Position numbers and translations under genes: made by a program. Below, piece by piece: positions 1 to 5,790 of a DNA stretch of 8,439 nt (position 1 is the stretch's first letter; each line of letters begins with the position of its first letter). The notes below the pieces were generated by a model, which saw only the letters and a list, made by a program, of their open reading frames with translations, was not told the origin of the DNA and did not search any database. Origin of the DNA: Spirochaetaceae bacterium (GTDB lineage: Bacteria; Spirochaetota; Spirochaetia; DSM-27196; SKKC01); contig PWGF01000227.1 of the NCBI GenBank assembly GCA_003554375.1, forward strand, positions 1 through 8,439, given 5' to 3'.

Positions 1-540
1 CCGTGGGTACAGGAGCTTAGGAATCAAGTGCTCGGAGACACGTTGACGGGTTTGTACAATCGGAAATACCTCGACGATGAGCTGCCGAGCATTCTCAGGT
101 CAAGCGAAGGCTCGACGGCGCTGTTCATGATCAAGCCCGACGATTTCAAGGCAATAAACGATACCTACGGACACGAGGTCGGGGATGAAGTGTTGCGTCT
201 TCTTGCTGCGGCGGTAAACGACCTGAGCGAACCGGAAGAACCGGTAGTGCGTTTTCGCGGAAACGAGATCGCGCTCGTAGCTCCTGGTTGCGAGAGGCAA
301 GCGGTGCTTCCTCGCGCCGAGGCTATCCGGGAGGAGATGAACCGGCTGGATATACGTCACCTTGTCGGGGAGCCGTCGGTCCGGCTCACCTTCAGTGTCG
401 GGGTTGCATTGTGCCCGGAGCACGCTACGACGGCCGAGGTACTGACGGATCTCAGCCACCGTGCCCTCTTTCGAGCCAGGGAGCTGGGGCTCAACCGCTG
501 TTGCACCGCAGACGAGGTCATTCGCGAGGGCGCCTCATGA
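1..540 (+). CDS. Degenerate GGDEF-domain protein, 5'-truncated by window edge
   Basis: The frame is open from base 1, so the true start lies outside the window and 179 C-terminal residues are visible. The fold is a GGDEF domain: it opens with LTGLYNRKYL, continues through NDTYGHEVGDEVL and ends with the FSVGVAL strand. Two catalytic features are lost. The signature GG(D/E)EF reads RGNEI (bases 256-270), and the first metal-binding aspartate of the usual FDxDxFK motif is lysine in MIKPDDFK (Lys codon at 133-135). No RxxD inhibitory site precedes the signature. From family knowledge this should not make c-di-GMP; it may bind nucleotide, regulate, or pair with another GGDEF domain. Its stop codon overlaps the start of the next gene (ATGA, 537-540), implying coupled translation with an intact cyclase. 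The N-terminal domain is unknown. The GGDEF assignment is secure; the loss of activity is inferred. Confidence 0.9.
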   Translation, partial: PWVQELRNQVLGDTLTGLYNRKYLDDELPSILRSSEGSTALFMIKPDDFKAINDTYGHEVGDEVLRLLAAAVNDLSEPEEPVVRFRGNEIALVAPGCERQAVLPRAEAIREEMNRLDIRHLVGEPSVRLTFSVGVALCPEHATTAEVLTDLSHRALFRARELGLNRCCTADEVIREGAS

Positions 541-1538
541 GCACGCAGACGGCTTTTCTTGGAGAGATCGAGATATTCTCCTCGCTGCAACAGGAGGAGC
601 TTGCTGAGCTCGAAGCGGTCCTCCAGGCAGTGGAGCTGCCGGCAGACAGTCGGCTCTTTCGCGAGGGTGACCCGGGAGATGAGCTGTTTCTGGTGCGCTC
701 AGGGAGGGTGAGCGTTACAGTGAACGTTCCGGGCGGAGAGGAGGTTGAGGTAGCGGAGTTTGGGCCGGGGCAGTTCTTCGGCGAAATGTCGATCTTCGAC
801 CACGCTCCGCGATCGGCGAATTGCTCGACATCGGAAGACACTTCCCTTCTGAGTATGAAGGGAGTGGACTTCGACCGTCTCCTCTCCCACCATCCGCGAA
901 TCGCGGTCAAGGTCATGTACCGGATGCTCGGGATCATCTCTGAGCGCCTTCAGAACTCCAGCGAGTTCTTGTCGGAGATGGTCCAATGGGGAGAGGATGC
1001 CCGACGGCGCGCGATTACGGATGAGTTCACCGGCCTGTTCAACCGGCGTTTGTTGGATCAGGCGATCGAAGAGCAATTTGCCAAACACAAAGCCGCGCGC
1101 AAACCGCTATCGGTGATCATGTTCGATCTGGACCATTTTCGGAACATTAACGAGACCTACAGCCCCGAAGTTGGTGACAGGGTGATCAAGGCGGTCGTAC
1201 CGGTGTTGCGGCGTGTGTTGCGCGAGCATGACTTGGCCGCACGCTTCGGAGGAGATGAGTTCTGCGTGATTTTGCCGGATACGGTCGTTGATGAGGCGTG
1301 TCGCGTCGGCAAGGCCATCGTGGAAGGGATACGGGCGCTTCCGGTGCTCCGAAACCTCGACGGTCCAATCGTGCAGGTGACTTCGAGCGTGGGAGTCGCC
1401 ACACTTTCCGAAGGCGTTGCTTCCGCTGCTCGGCTCCGCGAGCTGGCGGATGAAGCGCTCTATCAAGCTAAGGAGGAGGGCCGGGACCGGGCGGTATGCG
1501 CCGGGGGGCGGTCCGGCGGAGCAGCGGGGATGGTATAG
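537..1538 (+). CDS. Cyclic-nucleotide-binding diguanylate cyclase (cNMP-GGDEF)
   Basis: A 333-residue protein. Residues about 10-125 form a CRP-type cyclic-nucleotide-binding domain with the phosphate-binding cassette FGEMSIFDHAPRSA (Glu83 and Arg92 present). A helical linker (about 120-157) leads to a GGDEF domain (about 158-320). The catalytic set is intact: FDLDHF with metal ligand Asp197, and GGDEF at 238-242. An RxxD site (Arg229, Asp232) lies exactly five residues before GGDEF, matching the classic product-inhibition I-site. The expected reaction is 2 GTP to c-di-GMP in the cytosol, tuned by cNMP binding and by c-di-GMP feedback. No DNA-binding domain or membrane segment is seen. The ATG at 537 overlaps the upstream stop and follows a GAGG; longer in-frame upstream starts would run antiparallel to the GGDEF gene's own reading and have no support. 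The downstream DHH gene follows after 41 bases. Confidence 0.93.
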   Translation: MSTQTAFLGEIEIFSSLQQEELAELEAVLQAVELPADSRLFREGDPGDELFLVRSGRVSVTVNVPGGEEVEVAEFGPGQFFGEMSIFDHAPRSANCSTSEDTSLLSMKGVDFDRLLSHHPRIAVKVMYRMLGIISERLQNSSEFLSEMVQWGEDARRRAITDEFTGLFNRRLLDQAIEEQFAKHKAARKPLSVIMFDLDHFRNINETYSPEVGDRVIKAVVPVLRRVLREHDLAARFGGDEFCVILPDTVVDEACRVGKAIVEGIRALPVLRNLDGPIVQVTSSVGVATLSEGVASAARLRELADEALYQAKEEGRDRAVCAGGRSGGAAGMV

Positions 1539-1560
1539 CATCGACAGCGGTGCGCTGAAA

Positions 1561-1569
1561 GGAAGGAGG
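1561..1569 (+). promoter_or_regulatory. Shine-Dalgarno of the DHH phosphoesterase gene
   Basis: GGAAGGAGG lies about 10 bases before the ATG at 1580 and inside the 41-base gap after the diguanylate cyclase gene. I see no hairpin in that gap, so the three genes probably share one transcript. Confidence 0.75.
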
Positions 1570-1579
1570 CGGCCACGGA

Positions 1580-2770
1580 ATGGATGAACAGAGAGGTCCG
1601 CGAGGACCAAAGCGCGATTTTCCGACGATAGCGGCACGGAATCGCGTTTTTGACAATATCATCCGGTCTTTCGAGGAGCGCGAGAGTTTTCTGGTGTGTG
1701 GCCATCAGTCCCCTGACGAGGATTGCGTAGCCTCCATGGTCGCGTTTGCGCTTCTCGTAACCAAGTTCGCTAAGAGCGCCGCCGTCTTCGTCGAAGGAGA
1801 TATCCCGGAGAGCTTCGACTACCTGAAGCGGATTTGCCGCTATAACTCCATCGACGTTGATCGGGAGACGTCGTTTGAGAACGGGTTTGACGCCGTTGTT
1901 GTCTGTGATACCGCGAAGCTCGACATGCTTGGCTCTGTGCCTCAGGTGCGCGAGCTTATCCGAGACCCCGAAACGCTCACGATCGAGGTCGACCACCACT
2001 TGGGGGCGGACAGCGAGTATATTGGGGACCCCGGTTATGCGCTTGTTGCAGAGGCGACCAGCTCGAGCGAGCTTATCGGGCAGCTGGCATTCAAGGTTTG
2101 GCGTCGCTTCTCGGATTCCGTTGACGAGCAGTTTCCGGAGGTTTTCACGCGGAATGTGGTGCTGGCAATTCTCACCGGAATTGTCGGAGATACCAAAATG
2201 GGCCGTTTCCTCAAGACCCGCAAGGAGCTCCGTTACTATAGCGCCTCGACGCGCCTCTTCAACCAGTTGCTCGGGGAGAAGACGGTCGAAGGCTCCGGCA
2301 AGTTTGCAAGTATCGAGGAGCTGTCCGAAGAGCTGGAGCGGCTTTCCGAGGAGGAAGCCGCGTGTTTCGAAGAGGTCTACCGGGAGCACGCGCGGAAAGG
2401 CCTGGTGGCGTATCTCATGCTGGCGCCGGCCCGTTATCTGGAGCTGACCAATCGTTTCGGCGGGGATGTGGTTTCCTCGGTTCTTCGGGCGGTTGCGGAT
2501 GATTTGGCTGAGGAGAGCGGCTACGTGGCCCTGGTGGCATTCGGTGGTGATCCGGAGAAACCCAACCTGTTCCAGTTCCGCTGTCGCCGGAGCAGGTACT
2601 ATCGACGGCTGGATCTTCGAGACATTCTCGAGCGGTTCGGGATTCAGAGCGGTGGCGGACATCAGGGGGCGATCGGGTTTCGTGTCGAGAGCTCGGCGGT
2701 TTCCTCTCTGGAATCGTATGTAGAAGAGCTTATCGAAGAGATTCAGAGTCTCATTGAGTCTTCGCCATAG
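1580..2770 (+). CDS. DHH/DHHA1 phosphoesterase (NrnA/DhhP-like)
   Basis: A 396-residue protein of the DHH superfamily, cytosolic, with no membrane segment. The metal-binding motifs are in order: GHQSPDEDCVAS (His42, Asp46, Asp48), VVVCDTA (Asp110), VDHH (138-140) and GDTKMGRF (Asp204). The C-terminal DHHA1 domain ends with GGGHQGAIGF (GGGH at 358-361), the substrate-binding loop. Motif I departs from the usual HxxPDxDAxGS in having Glu after Asp46 and no Gly-Ser pair. The family includes NrnA (nanoRNA and pAp hydrolysis), DhhP-type c-di-AMP hydrolases and the catalytic half of GdpP; the substrate here cannot be chosen from sequence alone. A charged Glu-rich stretch (about 225-255) joins the two domains and makes the protein longer than a typical NrnA of about 310-340 residues. 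GGAAGGAGG at 1561-1569 fixes the ATG. It is probably co-transcribed with the two GGDEF genes. Confidence 0.9.
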   Translation: MDEQRGPRGPKRDFPTIAARNRVFDNIIRSFEERESFLVCGHQSPDEDCVASMVAFALLVTKFAKSAAVFVEGDIPESFDYLKRICRYNSIDVDRETSFENGFDAVVVCDTAKLDMLGSVPQVRELIRDPETLTIEVDHHLGADSEYIGDPGYALVAEATSSSELIGQLAFKVWRRFSDSVDEQFPEVFTRNVVLAILTGIVGDTKMGRFLKTRKELRYYSASTRLFNQLLGEKTVEGSGKFASIEELSEELERLSEEEAACFEEVYREHARKGLVAYLMLAPARYLELTNRFGGDVVSSVLRAVADDLAEESGYVALVAFGGDPEKPNLFQFRCRRSRYYRRLDLRDILERFGIQSGGGHQGAIGFRVESSAVSSLESYVEELIEEIQSLIESSP

Positions 2771-2980
2771 GCACGTGAATCGCCGCAGCTTGCCGGCGGA
2801 CTGCCGATCGCGATCGCGCTATATCGCAATGTCTGTGCCTAATGCCTGCAAAGGCGTTTCCCGGCGGCTACGCGAGCGACGCTGGGGCCGGAGTGTCTGG
2901 GGCTTCGTTTGATCGTCTTCTCGTCGCCGCCGTAGAGTCGCACTGGTCCAACTGCGTTTGCCTTGGCCGGAGGCTGGAGC

Positions 2981-3009
2981 TCGATTGTGCTCAGGTTTGA
3001 CTCTATGGT
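2981..3009 (+). promoter_or_regulatory. Weak candidate promoter of glnS
   Basis: TATGGT (3004-3009, four of six matches to TATAAT) lies 17 bases after TCGATT (2981-2986, three of six matches to TTGACA). A good -35-like TTGACT at 2997-3002 has no fitting -10 box downstream. The distance to the ATG would leave a leader of about 30 bases. Offered only as the best match in the spacer. Confidence 0.2.
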
Positions 3010-3030
3010 AGCTTGGCTCTGATTCGCGAC

Positions 3031-3036
3031 AGGAGG
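3031..3036 (+). promoter_or_regulatory. Shine-Dalgarno of glnS
   Basis: AGGAGG sits 8 bases before the ATG at 3045, an ideal spacing that fixes the glnS start. Confidence 0.8.
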
Positions 3037-3044
3037 ACCAGCTC

Positions 3045-4742
3045 ATGGATGATTCCGGCAAGAAGGACGCGGGGCGCGACTTCATCCGCCGAACGGTAGA
3101 GGAGCATAACCGAACGGGAAAGTTCGGGAGCAAAGTGCATACGCGGTTTCCGCCGGAGCCGAACGGATATCTCCACATCGGCCACGCAAAGGCGATATCG
3201 CTCGACTTCGGAATCGCACACGAATACGGCGGCCTGTGTAACCTGCGATTCGACGACACCAACCCGGAGCGGGAGAACCCCGAGTACGTGGAGTCCATAA
3301 AGGAGGATGTCCGGTGGTTAGGCTACGACTGGGGGGAGCGAGAGTACTACGCGTCCGACTACTTTGAGCAACTCTACGAGTTTGCACTGGATCTCATCCG
3401 AAAAGGGGTGGCGTACGTCGACAGCATGACCCCGGATCAGATCCGAGAGTACCGTGGAACGCCGACCGAGCCTGGCACCAACAGCCCGTACCGTGATCGG
3501 AGTGTCGGGGAGAATCTCGACCTCTTTGAGAGAATGCGAGCAGGAGAGTTCGAGGAAGGGGAGCACGTCCTTCGCGCCAAGATCGACATGGCTCATCCCA
3601 ATATCAACATGCGCGATCCCACGATGTATCGCATTCGCAAAGTCTCTCACCATCGTACCGGCGACCGGTGGTGCATCTATCCCACGTATGACTGGGCACA
3701 CGGTCAGAGCGATTCGATCGAGGGAATCACCCATTCGCTCTGTACGATCGAGTTCGAGAACCACCGTCCGTTGTACGACTGGTTCCTGGATCAGCTGGAG
3801 GTTCACCACCCCCAACAGATCGAGTTTGCGCCGCTGAACATCACGTACACCGTACTCAGCAAGCGAAAGCTTGCCGAGCTCGTGCGCGAGGGGTACGTAG
3901 ACGGCTGGGGCGACCCGCGAATGCCCACCATAGCCGGCATGCGCCGCCGAGGTTACCCGCCGGAGGCGATTCGCGACTTCCTTGAACGGGTCGGTGTCTC
4001 CAAGACCGAGAGCGTGCTCGACATCGAGATGCTCGAGTTCTGCGTTCGGGAGGTGCTCAACCGGAGTGCCGAGCGGCGCATGGTCGTCCTGGATCCGGTC
4101 AAGCTGGTCATCGAGAACTATCCGGAAGGCCAGGAGGAAACGTTCGAGGCGGAGAATAACCCGGAGGACGAGAGTGCCGGTACGCGAAGCATGCCGTTTA
4201 CGCGGGAGCTCTACATCGAGCGCGGAGACTTCATGGAGGATCCACCCAAGAAGTTCTTTCGCCTTGCGCCGGGGCGTGAGGTTCGGCTCAAGCATGCGTA
4301 CTATGTTACGTGTACCGACGTTATCAAAGAGAGCGACGGGACGGTACGGGAGCTTCGGTGCCGTTACGACCCGGAAAGCAGGGGCGGTGGTACGGCCGAC
4401 GGCAGGAAGGTCAAGGGTACGCTGCACTGGGTAAGCGCGCACCACGCCGTTCCGATAGAAGTCCGTACTCTCGGCCACCTTTTCACTGTGGATCGGCCCG
4501 ATCGAATCGGTGAAGAAGAGGATTGGCGCGACTACATCAATCCGGAGAGCCGGCAGACAAACCGGCGAGCGCCGGCCGAGCCCGCCGTCGGGCATCTTCG
4601 GCCGGGCGAGCGGGTTCAGTTCTTGCGGCACGGTTATTTCTGCGCCTCAGACGAGGCATCCGATTCCGGACTGCCCGTATTCAATCGGACGGTGTCACTC
4701 AAGGATACATGGGCGAAAATGCGGCAGAAGGGGAAGGCTTGA
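3045..4742 (+). CDS. glnS: Glutaminyl-tRNA synthetase
   Basis: A 565-residue class I aminoacyl-tRNA synthetase, close to the 554 residues of the E. coli enzyme. It charges tRNA-Gln with glutamine using ATP in the cytosol. The HIGH motif is at 44-47 in PPEPNGYLHIGHAKAI, and the KMSKS-equivalent VLSKR at 270-274 (VMSKR in E. coli). The stretch YDWAHGQSDSIEGITHSLC (about 215-233), followed by TIEFENHRPLYDW, is typical of GlnRS rather than GluRS. The C-terminal part (about 335-555) is the anticodon-binding beta-barrel pair, with DPVKLVIENYPEG and the closing FNRTVSLKDTWAK. No fused Yqey or GatB-like tail follows. The start is fixed by AGGAGG 8 bases upstream. Having GlnRS suggests direct glutaminylation; whether the amidotransferase route also exists cannot be seen here. 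It appears to be a single-gene unit. Confidence 0.97.
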   Translation: MDDSGKKDAGRDFIRRTVEEHNRTGKFGSKVHTRFPPEPNGYLHIGHAKAISLDFGIAHEYGGLCNLRFDDTNPERENPEYVESIKEDVRWLGYDWGEREYYASDYFEQLYEFALDLIRKGVAYVDSMTPDQIREYRGTPTEPGTNSPYRDRSVGENLDLFERMRAGEFEEGEHVLRAKIDMAHPNINMRDPTMYRIRKVSHHRTGDRWCIYPTYDWAHGQSDSIEGITHSLCTIEFENHRPLYDWFLDQLEVHHPQQIEFAPLNITYTVLSKRKLAELVREGYVDGWGDPRMPTIAGMRRRGYPPEAIRDFLERVGVSKTESVLDIEMLEFCVREVLNRSAERRMVVLDPVKLVIENYPEGQEETFEAENNPEDESAGTRSMPFTRELYIERGDFMEDPPKKFFRLAPGREVRLKHAYYVTCTDVIKESDGTVRELRCRYDPESRGGGTADGRKVKGTLHWVSAHHAVPIEVRTLGHLFTVDRPDRIGEEEDWRDYINPESRQTNRRAPAEPAVGHLRPGERVQFLRHGYFCASDEASDSGLPVFNRTVSLKDTWAKMRQKGKA

Positions 4743-4858
4743 GTCGGGCGCTCCGTCCCGTTCCGCGCCGATATCGGGGACTCGAACTGTGGCGCGATTT
4801 CCCGGCCCCGTTGTCAGGGCGCTACGCCGGGGTCCATACCGGCCCGCTCGCGCAACCC

Positions 4859-4897
4859 GTGCGAACGTCGCCGCCGGAGCGAGGCGGCGACACGCAC
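4859..4897. terminator. Strong hairpin downstream of glnS
   Basis: GTCGCCGCC (4867-4875) pairs perfectly with GGCGGCGAC (4883-4891) across a 7-base loop. Beyond an AAC/A internal loop, GTGCG (4859-4863) pairs with CGCAC (4893-4897). This gives a stem of 9 plus 5 pairs, placed between convergent genes about 120 bases after the glnS stop. On the plus strand only a short TTT (in AGAGTGTTTACAC) follows, so it is not a textbook intrinsic terminator. A role in ending glnS transcription or protecting the 3' end is inferred. Confidence 0.5.
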
Positions 4898-4916
4898 AGA
4901 GTGTTTACACGTATCA

Positions 4917-4932
4917 AAGCCGGCAGGTTACG
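4917..4932 (+). repeat. 16-base repeat, copy 1
   Basis: AAGCCGGCAGGTTACG. It matches copy 2 at 4967-4982 at 15 of 16 positions, with a spacing of exactly 50 bases. Each copy includes the palindrome GCCGGC. Confidence 0.55.
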
Positions 4933-4966
4933 CGAGCCGGTAGATTCGTGAGTCAGTAGGCTACCG

Positions 4967-4982
4967 AAGCCGGCAAGTTACG
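4967..4982 (+). repeat. 16-base repeat, copy 2, covering the marR stop codon
   Basis: AAGCCGGCAAGTTACG. It differs from copy 1 by one base and overlaps the minus-strand stop codon of the MarR gene (4978-4980). Between the copies, CGGTAG (4938-4943) and CTACCG (4961-4966) form a further 6-bp inverted repeat with a 17-base loop. Confidence 0.55.
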
Positions 4983-5571
4983 GGTCGGGACGAGCAGAGT
5001 GAGTTGTCTGCGGCGCCTCGTGTCCAGCTTCATGCTCCGCAGGAGGCGTTCCGATCTCTTCCGAAGGGGAGAGCCCTTTGAGATCCTCCGGAATCTCCTC
5101 CACGGTGACCTCCGGGACATCGTGTACTCCGGTAATTCTGGAGGACGGGAAGAGAAGCTCGGCCAGCTGATCTAGTGCGTCGATCAGCTCCTGCTTTCGG
5201 GCGTCGTCAAGACGCTCGAACGCTTCTACGAATTGCTTGTTGAGAGGCGGCGGTGCTTTCTTCAGGGACGCAACTCCGGACTCGGTGATCTGGATGTGAA
5301 TCTGCCGCCGGTCGGTACTGGTGCGCTCCCGCCGAACAAGTCCCTCACGCTCTAAGCGGTCCACAATGCCCGTAACCGTACTGTTGTTCAGAGAGACTAC
5401 GCGGGTCAACTTGCTGAGCGAAATCGGCCCGTGCGCATAGATCTCTCGTAGACACACGATTTGTGGCAATGTCAAACGATAGGCGTCTTGGAGGTACTTG
5501 GAATGCTTGTTAATGGCATGAGCTATCTGCCGCAGACGCTTGGTTACGTGGATGATTTCTGTGTCGATCAT
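4978..5571 (-). CDS. MarR-family transcriptional regulator with extended C-terminal tail
   Basis: A 197-residue winged-helix regulator. N-terminal dimerisation helices (about 5-30) are followed by the DNA-binding region: LTLPQIVCLREIYAHGPISL, a recognition helix around LNNSTVTGIVDRLERE (61-76), and the wing RERTSTDRRQIHIQIT with the family's Asp-Arg-Arg at 87-89. C-terminal helices (about 108-141) complete the dimer. Residues 143-197 form an added, probably disordered tail rich in Pro, Glu and His, whereas typical MarR proteins end at about 140-160 residues. The ATG at 5571 is preferred: AAAGG lies just upstream, while the GTG at 5625 would fall upstream of the -10 box of the gene's own promoter. 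The effector and targets are unknown; self-regulation is likely from the operator-like dyads. The nearest co-oriented gene upstream encodes a thioredoxin-like protein. Confidence 0.92.
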   Translation of the reverse strand: MIDTEIIHVTKRLRQIAHAINKHSKYLQDAYRLTLPQIVCLREIYAHGPISLSKLTRVVSLNNSTVTGIVDRLEREGLVRRERTSTDRRQIHIQITESGVASLKKAPPPLNKQFVEAFERLDDARKQELIDALDQLAELLFPSSRITGVHDVPEVTVEEIPEDLKGLSPSEEIGTPPAEHEAGHEAPQTTHSARPDP

Positions 5572-5596
5572 TATTGTGCCTTTATGGCCGAGACAC

Positions 5597-5612
5597 GAGG
5601 TGATTTCACCTC
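5597..5612. promoter_or_regulatory. Candidate MarR operator (perfect 7+2+7 inverted repeat)
   Basis: GAGGTGA-TT-TCACCTC is a perfect 16-base dyad lying directly downstream of the -10 box and over the predicted transcription start of the marR gene. Its size and place suit a MarR dimer site for self-repression. That MarR is the protein that binds is inferred. Confidence 0.6.
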
Positions 5613-5614
5613 CA

Positions 5615-5644
5615 AATATGTCCACAGAAACAGTGGAGTGTCAA
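5615..5644 (-). promoter_or_regulatory. Promoter of the marR gene
   Basis: On the minus strand a perfect -35 box TTGACA (5644-5639) is followed after 18 bases by CATATT (5620-5615, four of six matches to TATAAT). Transcription would start near 5608, leaving a leader of about 37 bases to the ATG at 5571. Confidence 0.65.
5621..5637. promoter_or_regulatory. Second dyad inside the marR promoter spacer
   Basis: TCCAC-AGAAACA-GTGGA is a 17-base dyad (outer 5 pairs perfect, plus an inner G/C pair) that fills almost exactly the spacer between the -35 and -10 boxes. It is a different sequence from the downstream dyad, so it may bind another regulator or be a chance symmetry. Confidence 0.4.
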
Positions 5645-5765
5645 GCAGTCTCCGTAGCAGTTTGGTGCATCTTTTTGAAGGCGAGCGCAGGTAGGCAGGC
5701 TCTCCGAACGAAACTTTGCCATTCGGCGCGTCATCTGGTCGCAACGCAGCCGGCGCGTGCCGTGC

Positions 5766-5790
5766 GGAGCGTCAAGCGGGGCATCTTGAC
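5766..5790. repeat. Hairpin and repeat at the 3' end of the thioredoxin-like gene
   Basis: GTCAAG (5771-5776) and CTTGAC (5785-5790) form a perfect 6-bp inverted repeat with an 8-base loop, starting at the stop codon of the thioredoxin-like gene. No T-run follows on the minus strand, so any terminator role is weak. The segment GGAGCGTCAAGC (5766-5777) recurs with one change as GGAGTGTCAAGC (5635-5646), which contains the marR -35 box. Confidence 0.35.

Larger units (their letters stand above)
2771..3044. other. Non-coding spacer between DHH gene and glnS
   Basis: I see no supported gene in these 274 bases. Just after the DHH stop, CGCCG (2781-2785) and CGGCG (2794-2798) can form a short hairpin with an 8-base loop, but no T-run follows, so it is a poor terminator. 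A 12-bp perfect palindrome, CGATCGCGATCG, lies at 2805-2816. The last 65 bases must hold the glnS promoter region if glnS is transcribed separately. Confidence 0.6.
4743..4977. other. Convergent spacer between glnS and marR gene
   Basis: These 235 bases separate two convergent genes. They hold the hairpin at 4859-4897 and two 16-base repeats. One frame stays open from a TTG at 4739, overlapping the glnS stop, to a stop at 4951. It would encode about 70 Arg- and Pro-rich residues. It runs through the hairpin and I do not call it a gene. Confidence 0.55.

Noticed and set aside
288..536. Upstream in-frame extension of the cNMP-GGDEF gene
   Set aside because: It would overlap the first GGDEF gene in another frame, has no family similarity and is Arg/Gly/Pro-rich; ATG 537 starts right at the expected N-terminus.
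1463..2662. 399-codon minus-strand ORF opposite the DHH gene
   Set aside because: It is in codon register with the DHH gene, so it stays open simply because the sense gene avoids TTA, CTA and TCA codons. It has no recognisable motif, and the sense strand has full DHH/DHHA1 motifs.
2805..2817. GCGATCGC octamer and overlapping 12-base palindrome
   Set aside because: GCGATCGC is the cyanobacterial HIP1 motif, but one copy in GC-rich DNA is expected by chance and nothing else suggests a cyanobacterium.
2997..3025. TTGACT before glnS as a -35 box
   Set aside because: The sequence 17 bases on is TGATTC, which has almost no match to a -10 box.
3318..4631. 437-codon minus-strand ORF opposite glnS
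   Set aside because: Also in codon register with glnS and explained the same way; the GlnRS reading is unambiguous.
4770..4805. Minus-strand sequence CAGTTCGAGTCC resembling a tRNA T-loop
   Set aside because: The flanking bases do not form the 5-bp T-stem and no acceptor or anticodon arm is present.
5572..5625. GTG at 5625 as the marR start
   Set aside because: It lies upstream of the predicted -10 box and the codons that follow encode the operator palindrome; ATG 5571 has a suitable ribosome site.
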